The position numbers were made by a program, and so were the translations under genes. Shown piece after piece: positions 15,001-26,584 of a stretch of DNA of 64,000 nt. Location: positions 15,356,160-15,420,159 of the forward strand of contig NC_133235.1 of the NCBI RefSeq assembly GCF_040436345.1. The letters are read 5' to 3'. Each line of letters opens with the position of its first letter. The stretch's first letter is position 1. A model generated the notes under the pieces. The model was not told the DNA's origin and did not search any database. It saw only the letters and a program-made list of their open reading frames with translations. This DNA comes from Pagrus major (lineage: Eukaryota > Chordata > Actinopteri > Spariformes > Sparidae).

Positions 15001-18000
15001 AATAACAACATGAAAAAAACCTGGAAACACCTCAAAACAAAAATAGACCCAGAACTGAGACTTATGAAATACATTAATAAATCAAATATAATAAACAAAT
15101 GAGCAGGGATATTTATTATCAAAGTTGTCGGCGATTAATTTTGTTTCCACCGACTAACCAATCAATGCACTCATTGTTGCAGCTCTACCCAGATCATAAC
15201 ATGAAAGGCAAAACATAGAAACTAAAGAAACAACTAAATGATCATAAAAGGTGACACAGAAATATTTACATACACACAACATGCAGAAAATAGAGACCCA
15301 CATCTGTAATATAACACTACAGTACACTGAGAAAAAAGGGGGGGGAGCCTCTACAGACAAAGTTGATGTTATGGATAGATGTTAAAATTATTTTGCTGAG
15401 GAAATTGTGACAACTGAAAGAGACACTTGATGAATGAAAATGAGAAGCCGTGACTTTAAAACTCAGAGGCAACATGTTAGTGGCAACACATTTCTATCAT
15501 TGATTCATCAATGACTGAACATTTTGTTTCGCAGTTTATCCGTGTCCACTGTTCAGTGTCCGCTTCAGAAAACCCCTCTTCGGAGAGACCGGTCACACTA
15601 TCATGAATCTGCTCGCAGTAAGTGCTTTGTTTGTTTTCTCTTCCTGTACTCTTGTTTTTATTTATTTTTCAAAGTTGAAGAGCCGCTGTAGGTCGCTGAA
15701 AAACAATATTTGCCTCATGCGTTTTCAAAAAATTGTGAATTCTGTGTGAAGTCTGATGATTTTGTCAAACAGGGAAGTGTTCCCCTGTAGGTGCTTTGAT
15801 TTGTTTTTATTTTATGCTCAGTGTTTCTCTAAGACCCTGTTTAATTTAGTTAAATTGCAGATGTATGAATTAAAAAAAAACAACAGTTTTCATGTCCTCA
15901 TCTTTTTGTCTATCTCTGTCGTAGGACTTCCGTAACTACCAGTACACGCTGCCGGTGGTGAAAGGTCTGGTTGTGGACATGGAGGTGAGGAAGACGAGCA
16001 TTAAGATCCCCAGTAATCGCTACAATGAGGTGAGTGTCAACATGACTTACCAGCTGAAAACGAGGTGGCTCTCACATCTGTAGTTTTTTCATTATAAGTG
16101 CTAGAAACATGAAGTTATGTGGGCTGACAGGTAACACATTAATTGGACATCATCAGTGGGGAAATCATGCAGCTCTTTAATGCTTCAGTTTATATATTAA
16201 TGTTATCTGGTGTCACACATGAGTATAATTTTGCAGATTTACAGTCAATTTTTATATGATTTTTGCATTAATGTAAGAATTCACTTGATTTCGCAGGTAT
16301 TTAAGTCCTCTAACTACCCAAAAACAGGCCTTCTCACCCGGGTATTTTACCCATAAACTAGAAAATGTACTATATAAAGATACACTATAGCTACAGCCAA
16401 CGAGAATTTTTTTTTGAAAACATTTCCCAGAGCCCAGCGAACATGATAAGTGTTTGTTTTGATCCAAACCCAGAGATATTTAATTTAATAAGATATAAAC
16501 GGACAAAAGCAGGAAATCCTCATGTATCCTAAAAGCTGGAACCATAGTGAGCATTATGCTTCCACCTCATGTTATGAATAATAACAAACGCGTAGAAACA
16601 GGATGAAAAAGTGGCTTTTTTTTACCTCACTTTTAATATCACAGGTGGATAATTACTGTGTAGTCGCTACCTTTCACTCACTCTTTAATGAGGAGTCAGA
16701 AACGAACACGAATCGCATAATTTATACAATACTCATGCATGGTTACCAGACGATTTCACATGTACAGAGATGTGACAAATTAAAACCTGGATGAATAAGT
16801 GGAGAAACAAGACAAATGCAGATGCGTTCATACAGGAGGGTAGGGTCACTGAACGGCTCTGAGAATGAAAAGAGAGCGTTCCAGTGAATAGGATGTTTGT
16901 TTTGGCTTTTTCTTTAAATCCCCTGTCTCTATATTCTGTTTATACTGATCACTTCCTTGACAGTTCCCATTCAGAAGATGGATTTAATTCTGCTTTAGTT
17001 TTGTCTCATATGTTGCACATTTTAGCTTTATTTCCCATATTTTCCCCATTTTTCCAACAAAATGAAACCCTCCACCTCACTAATGACATCCGTGGAGGAG
17101 GCTCCTATTAAGCTGCCTGCACATCAACACACACATGTTCCTTCTGTGTAGGTGATGTGTGACAAACTCCCCAGGGTCCCTGCAGCTGAACATGAGGCGT
17201 GGGCTGCCCACTTGTTATAACGCTGCTGCTGCTGCTGCCTCGAGGGTGTGAATGAATGTCCGAGCAGATGAAGTGATACGCACACGGCTCCATGTGGCTG
17301 AGAAAGAAAGAAGTGGCAGAGAGAGTGGTGCCGGTTGTAGCGTTTGGCTGCTGATGCAGTAACAGATGGGAACCCAGTAATGTGAAGTGGGGACCGTTTC
17401 TCAACAGCTTGCAGGCGAGCCTTTAGCGCAGCAAGTGGTTAAAACCCTCCAGATTTTCAGTTTTATTTCTGATTTGCAAAGGGTGGCTTCAAAGAGACGC
17501 AGAGGCAGGGGATTTAGCGGACTTAATATGCGGGATCTTTCAACTATTGATATCAACCCATGTCAGTGTCTTTTTCCACAATCTGTCATCTCAGCGCCAT
17601 CCCATTTAACTCGAGGTCTTTACCCACAAGCCCACTGCAATTAGGCTTAACCGGGCAGGCTCTGTTAAGCCCATTTTCCTCAGCACACACACACCCAAAG
17701 GGCAGCTTAATTAGACATGGATATTATTTGTCCTTGCAGCTGATGAAGGCCATGAACAAGTCCAACGAACACGTGCTGGCCATGGGGGCGTGCTTCAACG
17801 ACCGGGCCGACTCTCACCTGGTTTGCGTCCAAAACGATGACGGGAACTACCAGACGCAGGCCATCAGCATCCATCACCAGCCGCGCAAAGGTGCTGACAC
17901 ACAAATAAATCACATCCTTCGTCTCTCACTCCATCTGGTTTTAATATCTGGAGAAATCTGTTACTATTTCTCTTTGTCTGTTTACCTGAAAATAATTTGA

Positions 18001-20473
18001 CCTCAGATGTCAGCGGTCGATTCTTGAAGCTTGACATTTTTTTTTTTTGCTTTTTCCCCTCTTTGTATTTTCAACAGTTACTGGAGCCTGTTTCTTTGTG
18101 TTCAGTGGTGCTTTGAAAGCCTCGTCGGGCTTCTTAGCCAAGACCAGCATCGTGGAAGGTGAGAACTGTGACAACAAACTACGTGTTGGCTGTAAAAATA
18201 CTGAAATATTATTTGTATAAAGCTTCCTCACAAAAGGTCTTGAAACACACATTTCTCACATTTCTGGAGAGAGAGTGTCAGTCTCCAGAAACGCACAGTG
18301 TTGCCCATCCAATGATTCCACAAACAACTATTCAGCTTCACACCTGCAATTTTTAACAGGCTTTCTATAAAATCTCCAAGCTCAGCCCCGACAGCAGCAT
18401 CACACTTGAGGCTAAAACCGCTGTAGTTTCCAACTTGAATGATCAAAAAATTGTTGATTTCTTGCAGTTCAACTCATCTATTTTAGCACTGATCCCAGTA
18501 AGTGATCTTTTCTCTCCACCATTAGATGGTGTGATGATCCAGATCACAGCTGAGACCATGGACTCCTTACGGCAAGCCCTGAGGGACATGAAGGACTTCA
18601 CCATCACGTGCGGTAAAGCCGACCAGGAGGAGAACCAGGAGCTGGTCCACATCCAGTGGACGGAGGACGACCACAACTTCAACAAGGGGTGAGACAGGAA
18701 AAGAACACGAACAGACGAGAAGAGGAGGCTGGAAGAGATGCATTTATGTCACGGACAATTGAACTGATAGCTTCCCGACCGCTGCATTTACTACTTTGCC
18801 ATAAAAACTCATTATGCATGCTCGGAGAAGGCCTCTGGAGGGAAAATCTTAGCAGGGTGGAATAATTTGGTTTGACGTGTCGTTGAGATACAGACCGACG
18901 CAATCAATTTTACAGCAGTCTGATAAAATCTGCGGATTTAAATGCAACTTTTCACTATTAAATATAATTGAGGCCGTTCACAAGATCCTCTATCACTTCA
19001 TTAGCAGGATATGCTCTGCACAGACGCTGCTTTTACCTTCATTTCACGTTCACCCAGTCTGCTGCCATCATTCTTTGTTCTTGATAGAAGAGAAAAAAAC
19101 TTAATTGTCCACCAGAGAAGAACATTGTCTTTAGCTCTCCAACACATGAAAAGCAGCACAGGAACATGCAGCATATAGAAACAAAACATTTTCTTTTACT
19201 TCTGCTTTACATGTACTTGTATTCTCTGTTTCTGAGTCCTCAGCAAACTTTGTTTCATTCAGCTCTCTGTTGTTTTGTGTGTTTGGTTATTCAGCGTGAT
19301 CAGTCCCATCGATGGGAAGTCTATGGAGTCCATCACCAGCGTCAAGATCTTCCACGGATCGGAGTTCAAAGCCAACGGCAAAGTCATCCGCTGGACAGAG
19401 GTACGATGCACCAAAACACTCATACTGCTCATTTTACTGAGCATTAATATCAAAATCAAACCACCACACAGGATTTTAAAAACCAAAAATGCATTCGGAT
19501 GTGACACTATATTTTTGCTCTTAAATTCCCTTCATGCGAGGCAAATTATTATTGTGTTTCTTTGTTTCCCTTCAGGTGTTTTTCCTCCAGAGTGAAGATC
19601 AACCCAACGGTCTGAGTGACCCGGCCGACCACAGCCGGCTGACGGAGAATGTGGCGAGGGCTTTCTGCATGGCGCTCTGTCCGCACCTGAAGTTGCTGAA
19701 GGAGGACGGGATGGCCAAACTGGGGCTGAGAGTCACGCTGGACTCTGACCAGGTGGGTTCAGATGTTACAGCCACTTTTTGTCTTTTTGGGGGTAATTGT
19801 AGATGAGCAAACATGTCAGGAGGGTGTTTCTGTTTGATACAGCTATTGTTGTGCGTTATTGTAAGTTAGTGGTGAAGTAATTTGTTAATTGATTTGTTAT
19901 CCAGCATAAAATACTAAATTATTCCAATAATCAAAACCAAACAAGCACACAAGCTTCTAAAACAAAGATCTTTGGAGGTGGAAGAAAAGAATTAAGGAGA
20001 AATAACAGACAGAAGACAAGATATAAAAAACAAGGACATTTAAATGTACAAACCACAAAATATAAGTTAAAAAACACAACCGTGTTGGTTTCAGCAGAGC
20101 TGTTTCAGTTTTGTATCAATAAAAAGTTAATACTTTGAGTTTTACGGCTGTTATCTTTATTTTTAACATCTTCTATAAATAAATAATAATCAATAATTTA
20201 TTGAATCTGTAGCTCTAAAAGCCGCCTGAAACACACTTTTGGATTTTAGAGAACAAACCCACTGAACTGAAATGTTCCCTGATAGTCTAACTCCAGTATC
20301 CATGGTTCTAGGTGGGTTACCTGGCAGGAAGTAACGGCCAGCCTCTCCTGCCTCAGTACCTGAGCGACCTGGACAGCGCTCTGATCCCCGTCATCCACAG
20401 CGGGGCGTGTCAGCTGAGCGAGGGCCCGGTCGTCATGGAGCTGGTCTTCTACATCCTGGAAATCATCTCCTAG
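34..20473 (+). CDS. zfyve9: zfyve9 (SARA), FYVE-domain early-endosome adaptor for TGF-beta/Smad signalling
   Basis: Spliced CDS, 17 exons: 34-103, 2178-3655, 5795-5894, 6084-6260, 6487-6650, 9047-9155, 9531-9653, 11482-11637, 12757-12981, 15535-15617, 15925-16029, 17740-17890, 18078-18158, 18526-18688, 19295-19400, 19576-19752, 20312-20473. The total is 1210 codons including TAG; human SARA is about 1425 aa. The start matches the family ([19 protein letters not shown]). The long second exon is acidic and poorly conserved, with an 8-residue glycine run, and ends in a conserved stretch ([11 protein letters not shown]). The FYVE zinc finger is at about residues 486-548, with [13 protein letters not shown] and ARVC motifs, and is split by intron 3656-5794. 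The Smad-binding region follows. An RVWF motif at 617-620 fits the known PP1c docking site. The C-terminal half is the strongly conserved DUF3480 region. Known role: it binds PI3P on early endosomes and presents Smad2/3 to the TGF-beta receptor. The paralogue zfyve16 (endofin) is less likely given the N- and C-terminal identity. Confidence 0.96.
104..2177. other. zfyve9 intron 1
   Basis: The intron separates the short start exon (donor gtgagc at 104) from the large exon 2 (acceptor ggccag ending 2177). It holds one copy of the 'cagtgatgg...' interspersed repeat (about 1210-2072). I see no other gene; ORFs here lack family similarity and codon bias. Confidence 0.6.
1210..2072 (+). repeat. Interspersed repeat family R2, copy A (MITE-like)
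   Basis: Begins cagtgatgg and carries the phrases actcaagtatt, ttccattttctgct and cactacatttt. It ends with aaagtaatatttcaacaca and a tcaagtatgacttgag tail. The same order of phrases recurs at 47465-47946 and 53913-54364 in the same orientation. The middle (about 1490-1890) is not shared and may be a later insertion. Confidence 0.7.
3656..5794. other. zfyve9 intron 2 (splits the FYVE domain)
   Basis: Lies between exons 2 and 3 and interrupts the zinc finger right after the HHCRACGK motif. It contains an R1-type repeat copy at 4543-4842 and an A-rich stretch at 4087-4137. No other coding potential is seen. The exon 2 frame runs on to a stop at 3748 if unspliced; I regard that as intron read-through. 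Confidence 0.6.
4543..4842 (+). repeat. Interspersed repeat family R1, copy 1 (TIR MITE-like)
   Basis: Starts with agggctgcagctaatcg and continues with phrases typical of a very common fish repeat (aaagatattcagtttac, gattatcaaa). Related copies are at 35059-35294, 38551-38772 and a short tail at 15129-15186. The family's far end is gttgcagctct, an imperfect inverted match to its start; this copy lacks that end. Confidence 0.65.
6651..9046. other. zfyve9 intron 5
   Basis: A 2.4 kb intron between the exon carrying the RVWF motif and the exon encoding the [15 protein letters not shown] segment. I see no exon, RNA gene or clear transposon in it. Confidence 0.5.
9654..11481. other. zfyve9 intron 7
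   Basis: A 1.8 kb AT-rich intron. It contains short debris resembling dispersed fish repeats (for example ggatcaaccgatacag near 10070) and an (ATA)n run near 11363. No gene is seen. Confidence 0.45.
13641..13672 (+). mobile_element. tRNA-derived SINE, 5' head fragment
   Basis: The sequence ggcgccccgtagctcacctg followed by gtagagcg has the layout of a tRNA 5' arm with an A-box-like core (tagctcacctgg). It matches my memory of the head of a tRNA-SINE common in perciform fish. The B box and T arm expected about 40 bases later are missing, so this is a truncated SINE and not a tRNA gene. Confidence 0.55.
15129..15186 (+). repeat. Interspersed repeat family R1, 3' tail fragment
   Basis: The phrases ggcgattaattttg and cattgttgcagctcta are the 3' tail of the R1 family seen more fully at 35059-35294. 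Confidence 0.55.
16030..17739. other. zfyve9 intron 11
   Basis: A 1.7 kb intron between the exons encoding [11 protein letters not shown] and [11 protein letters not shown]. It has a short (gct)n run near 17223. No other feature is supported. Confidence 0.5.
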
Positions 20474-21084
20474 GTGTCTTCATCTTCTTTGACTTTCTGA
20501 CGTCACCTCACAGCCCCGTCCTCCGTCATCTCCCTCCAACCGTTTGCACTTCGAAAGAGCCCGAAAACTGTGTGCCGTGCCAGGCGGGGTAGCATTCCTC
20601 AAGTCGAACCTATGCATCCAAAACCACCGTCTGTTTTGCTCCAGAGGCCGTCTGGGGCCTGAGGAAGCTCCGTGTAGTGAACCTCACCTGACGGGGGCTC
20701 CGATCCATCTCTGGTGTTCACGCGAGGCGCTCCGAGCAGGAAGTGAGCACCAGAGATCGAACTGTCTGACCCCAGGGTGGTGTTACAGCGCCTATAACAA
20801 GTGCTAACCCTCCTTTGAAGTATAAGTTTGATTGCGCGACAACATTGAAGCAAAGTAGATTTGTGGCTTTTTTGACACAGATCAGTAGAAAAGACCATTT
20901 TTTTACTGATTTCTAGTAAAGTTATATTAATTAATTATGATCATAAAATCAGACACTAAAATCAGAAGTTGCCCCACAAGCATTAGATTGCAGCCGTTGC
21001 AGCCCCCCGTTGTGAACACTGGCAGAGACGACGCACTGGACTCGACGCACACAGCGTGAAAAAAGCCACTTTTAATCTACTTTG

Positions 21085-21090
21085 AATAAA
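21085..21090 (+). terminator. Candidate zfyve9 poly(A) signal
   Basis: AATAAA about 610 bases after the zfyve9 stop. Further candidates near 23206 (taaataaac) and 23325 (taaaataaaaac) would give a 3' UTR of about 2.8 kb. The sequence alone cannot say which is used. Confidence 0.35.
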
Positions 21091-23865
21091 GTCGTAAAAC
21101 CATCAAACGTGAATAATTCAAAGAAGGGCGAGTGCTTTTCATAGGTTCTGTATGTAGCTCCCATCACTCCAATGTCACTGTGGCAGCCAGGGGTCCTGAA
21201 TCACTGAACTCTGAATAATATCTGCAAAGGCCTCTGTGTAGCACGGATGCTCTGAGAAGAGGGGGACTCGTATTCACCGCTGAGAAGTCTGGACTCTTCC
21301 TCTGCGAAACATCGAGAGGAGCTGGAAGGTGCGTCTGTGTGGTGATTTTTTTTTTCTTTTTGGTTTTGGTTTTGTTTGTTCTTGCACCGTGGTGCTCAGT
21401 GCCTGCAGCAGCGATTCATCACGCGAGAAGAAAAAGAAGAAAGGAAAAAAAAAAAACAGTTCGGCTTCACCTCTTAAGCTTTACTCATCGATTTCACCAG
21501 ATGCTTTACTTCATGGACAAACACACAGACCTGTTGTACATATTTTTATAGGCGTGACGACTTCTCCTCCATTATTAACTCTGCATCTGTAGCCTCCAGT
21601 TAAAGACAGTATTACTGAAGTGACTCTGTGAAATAAGATTACATGTTAACTCTGACAGCCCTTTCGTCCTACAGTAGACAGCTGATTATATATTAAAAAA
21701 AAAGGTTCCAATGCTTTATTGATAAACTCAATCTGTACATAAAGCTGAAAATCAGAAGAAAGGAAATCAGTTTTTAATCTCATCGATCATCTCAAACGTC
21801 ACAGGAGCTTGTTGTTTGTCCGGCAGTGGCTGGAAAAGCCACTCGAGTTATTTTGGTCTTTTTAATCATACAAAGAGAATAACTGTTGAAGATGTAAAGA
21901 TATATATATATATACAGTATAAATATATATAAATAAATATATAAGAGCTGTATTAAATTGCAGAAGCAGTGCACTGGATTCTAAGCCATTTACAGGAGAG
22001 TTGAAGCGAGCGTCGGGGTGTCCTGGAAGACGTCTGTTTAGAAAAGTTTGTAAAGATCGAGGGTTCCTGCAGAAAATAGTTTGACCTGAAGCTGAATGTA
22101 TTTCATCTTACATTTCCTGCAACTTCCTGTCCTTCCAAAGCCCTAAAATCATCATGATCATCGTGCTCCAGACGTGTGTAGGAACCCTTTAGATCGCTGA
22201 AGTGTCGTCTTCAAAAGGCCTCAACTGTTTGAGTATCTACAAACAGTTTCTCTCTCTGCTCTGGACTGTGCTCTCCTTCAGCTACATGGACCTGGAAAAA
22301 AATATAAGAATGTATTCCTCCTGTTTCTGTTAAAATCTGCAAAGTGTGTTTTTATGTTATCTGGCTAAACTAATCACCAAAAAAAAAAATCACCCTGTCA
22401 TGTCAAAAATGCTCTGTACAGTAATCATCTGCATTATGGCAAATATCTCCATCTTTAATCATGCTAATATAAAACCAGAAGGGGCTAATACACAACAAGT
22501 GCTGTCGACACAGTACAGGAGGTTTTGTTGAAGCATTTCACTGAGAAAAACAATCGTCATCACAAGTGAGAATCAGACAATCACATGAAAATCTGCAGAA
22601 GAGCCGACGCTTCAACGAGTTTCAATTAGACTTGTAGCTATTCTGTATTCGTTTGTTACTCAATTTGAAGTATTTTAGGAGCTACTGTAGCAACGTTAGC
22701 GAAGCTGATTCAAATGTTCAGTAAAGACTGAATGAGAGGTCAAAGGTCACCAGTTCTGGGTTTATTACTGTGATCATACCAGAGTTGGTGTATCTCAATC
22801 ACTGTGTCTTCACTGTGTGACGTCCATCAGCTGCAGTTTCTGTTTTTATAAATTAGCATAACGAAGAGGAGGAGACACGAGGATTTATTTTTCTGACTTC
22901 CTGTTTTCTGTTACATCTTATTTTGGCATTTTCTGACGTGTGCAATATGTGTCCTAAATCCAAAAGAAAAGGTGCAATTTGTTTGACTGAAAAAGTAGCA
23001 TTTTCTTTTTTTTTGTATTCAGTTGTAAGATGTTACTATCAAATCTATAACACTGCATGCAAACAGAAACAAGCTTGAAACGGTGACCAGAGCAAATCAA
23101 CTTTGCATTTTAACAGTTGTATCTTCTAGTTTGTGGATGAAACAAACAAAAAAACATTCAGTTCTGTCATTGACTGGGTTTTGTTAATATAATTTTCTTT
23201 TTTTTAAATAAACATCAGTCAAAAATGTTTGAAAAGCCAAAAAACCCTGTACATCTTTTTTTTTTCCTTTACACTACAAATGTCAAGAAAAGTGGTCTTT
23301 ATCAAAAAACTGTAGTATATGTAAAATAAAAACTTATAGAAAATTGAAACGAGTGTTTAGTTTTTGCTTTCTGGTCAGTATTAGATATTTCTACTACAAG
23401 ACAAGCACAAATAATTTTAAAAAAAAACATGACAGTGTGAAATTAAAACAAGGTGTTTTTAATTGGTACATTTTTAAGCAGGGAAGGCAAATTCAGTCCA
23501 CAATTAAAAACAAAATATAGCCTCGATCCTGTTTGAGATTATTTTTGTAGCATTTTGTAAATATAAACGTGACATCATTCATCTTCGTAAACAAGAAGTA
23601 GGTGAACAAAATGTTTAAACAGAAAATGAGATGATGGGTAACAGTATGATGTAATCATTCAGGCCGATGTTCATGGTAAACTTCAGTTACGATGATTCAT
23701 GATGTTAAAACTGCCAACAAAAGGAGAAATGTTGTGACCACAGTGACGTTTGGCTAATAAATAACGTTGCAGACAGTGTTGAGGTAAACCTGTTGGAATT
23801 GGTGTTCATGTAGTTGGCTCAGTATGTTTGTTATGGCTTCTTATTTCAATGCTGCAGCTGAAACT

Positions 23866-24677
23866 TTAAAGGGTGAATTCACTCAAATAACTACAAAAAA
23901 ATATTACTTTTTAATTTTGAACATCTTAATGTTATTTTGAACATAATAATGTGATGATCAGAGGTCCTATAAATGTAGGGAAGTCTGACAAATGGCTATC
24001 ATTTCACTGCTTCCTAACTGATCAGCAACTGAAAAGATGATAGCAAAAATCTTGAGGGACATCAGGCCACATTTCAAGGTAAAACAACATACTTGACAAC
24101 CTCTTAGCTAACGTTAGCATTCAACAAATGCCTAGCTAACGTTACCATTTAATTACATCCAGTGCGTTTCGCTTCCAGGCTTAAATAAATGTCTCCAAGA
24201 TGAACTTTCATACCAAACTGTGCAACATTATCAAATGGTATTAATAACTAGGATGTTGTTGAAAGCTACAGTTAGCTGTTAAGCGAATAGGTTAGCAAAT
24301 ATGTTGTTTTACCTTGAAATATGACCTAATGTCCCTCCAGATTTGTACTATCCATTGGCTCTTCATTTGCTCATAAATGAAGAGGTGAAATGATAACAAA
24401 TTGTCAGATTCCCTATATTTATACGACATGCAACCTGGAGCACAGCAGTACAACATCTGAGCAGAAAAATGGCTGCCGTGTGAATGTAGTCTATTGTCCT
24501 TGAACACAATTTTTCTCAGTTGGATTTCTTAGGTCAAAAATCAACTATCAATCTTGATACTGTTGTTAAGTATTTTAAATATTATATTTTAAAGCCTTGA
24601 ATGTGGGTGGGTTTGTATCGCTCCAGTTTAGAAACTATCACGCTGTCTGTAATTCGGGTGAACTGGCCCTTTTTAAA
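23866..24677. mobile_element. Fold-back (palindromic) MITE FB1
   Basis: The outer ends tttaaagggtgaattcact (left) and the complement of gggtgaactggccctttt (right) are inverted matches. Inside, the left arm around 23963-24120 (tagggaagtctgacaa, tatcatttcac, catttcaaggtaaaacaac) is mirrored by the reverse complement of 24270-24430. It has no ORF, as expected for a non-autonomous DNA element. Confidence 0.75.
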
Positions 24678-24802
24678 AGAGAAAAGGTGAAGGATAGATC
24701 CTAATAGTATCTGCTGCATGAGACATCTGATGCATAGTTTTAAAAATGAGTTACATTTAAAGGAAAAACTTAATGTATTTATGAGAAGATCAACAGAACT
24801 AT

Positions 24803-24924
<122 letters not shown>

Positions 24925-24947
24925 AAAGGTGGAGCAGGAGTCGGGAG

Positions 24948-25309
24948 GCGATTAGCTTAGCTTAGCATAAAGAGTGGAAGCGGGGGGGAGCAGCTACCCC
25001 GGCTCTGTCCGATGTTTAAAATAATAAACCTGCCCGCACCTCTACAGTAGACTCAATGGAGACCAGCAGAGACTCCAGGAAGTCACTGCTCCTCGCTGCT
25101 AGTCGCCAAGAAATATTTACAGCACGAGCCTCCGTCTGAAAACAATTTCTTGTTTTTTACATTTCTGCTTCAGCATTAAACAAATAAGATAACAGTGGTT
25201 AATCAGTGAACTTTAGAGGTGCTGGCAGGTGTATTATTTAACTTTTGAGAGAATGGGGCTAACAGTTTCCCCCTGCTTCAAGTATTTATGCTAAGCTAAG
25301 CTAACAGTG
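24948..25309. mobile_element. Fold-back (palindromic) MITE FB2
   Basis: The left arm 24948-25047 (attagcttagcttagcataa ... aataataaacctgcccgcac) is the reverse complement, with modest divergence, of 25211-25309 (ggtgctggcaggtgtatta ... atgctaagctaagctaac). A loop of about 160 bases lies between. No ORF. Confidence 0.8.
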
Positions 25310-26584
25310 TCCTGACTCTCGCTTCATCACTTTTTAACCACTTCATCATCTGAAGATAAAATTAATATTTAACTTTTTCGACTGAAACTCTCAGATCAGC
25401 TCAGTTGTGATTCTGTGCTATCGAGTGTAAACAAGACAAATATAAATCTAACACACCTAAAGCCACAGGTAAGTGAGAGTGCAGTTTAGTGACCACAGTG
25501 AGGAAATATTAGTCCAAGTAAAAGGTGCCAAAAGGGAGTGTGGTCTCTACTATAATCATATAATCGTACCTTGTATAGTATCATAATTCTTGGCTTGCTC
25601 CTGTAAAACGTCTATGAGTCTACTGTATGTGCTGCATCTGCCTGCGTTCTCAAACCAGCTGAAATGTGTGTCGAAATCATAAAAACAGCCCGTCACATCT
25701 GAAGCTCTCGTGTCATCGTAACAGGTTTGGCAGATAAAGGCGATTTTCAAATATGCAGGATTTTACAGCAACAGTGATTACTTTGGTATTAGTGCATAGG
25801 TGCAGTTCTAGATACCAGAGCTGTATAATATGAGGAATATGTACACATCCTTTGATATATTAACTAGAGTCATGTCGGGCAGCAGGATCAGGTTAGCTCG
25901 ACGCTGAGCCCCTTTAGCAGAGGACACACTGCCTGCCGTCCTCCAGGAGACTGAAGTTTTCTCTGGTTTGAATCTCTCAAGGAGCCTTCACCTCGTCAGC
26001 CTGATGCATCTGTGGTGATTCAAACAAGAAAACAACCTTCCCCTTGGTTAGGACAAAAATATGTGTCCATCAGACGTGTCTGTTAGTCAGACTGAAGACA
26101 GACTCAAGGTTCACGTCCCCAGAGACCAGCTGACCTACCACAAACCAGCTCCATGTCTCCTCCTGGTGGACTGCAGTGTGAAAGGGAGCTCTTGTGTCGC
26201 AAATGTGCAAAAGTTTTGACAAGTCAAAGACCCGTTTAGGTCTGAGTCCAACAGACCGTCCTCATCACATCCCAAACTCCATCCTCTATCCTCTGAGTGT
26301 TTTTGATTGAGTGCCTTTTATCTGCGAGACAAAGGAGATGTTGTTAGTGAGGTGACACAAATACACTCGAACGTATCCTTGAACTCCCACTTTTAAAGAA
26401 CAAGTTCACCGAAAATAAAAATGTAGTTCAAAACAGTTGAAAAAAAATTACCTTTTATCTTGAAATCATCTTTAATCTTTCAGCAGCATCTAAACGAGAA
26501 CCTTGGAGATAAAACAGAACCAACATCAGAAGTCTGACAGAATCTCACGTTTGTCGAGGTGCAGAAATACGAACACTGTTTCTT

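Larger units (their letters stand above)
12982..15534. other. zfyve9 intron 9
   Basis: A 2.5 kb intron with a T-rich tract at 13558-13584, a tRNA-SINE head at 13641-13672 and an R1 repeat tail at 15129-15186. No coding sequence is recognised. Confidence 0.5.

Noticed and set aside
21329-21592. Small frames in the zfyve9 3' UTR
   Set aside because: Low-complexity composition, overlapping frames and no homology.
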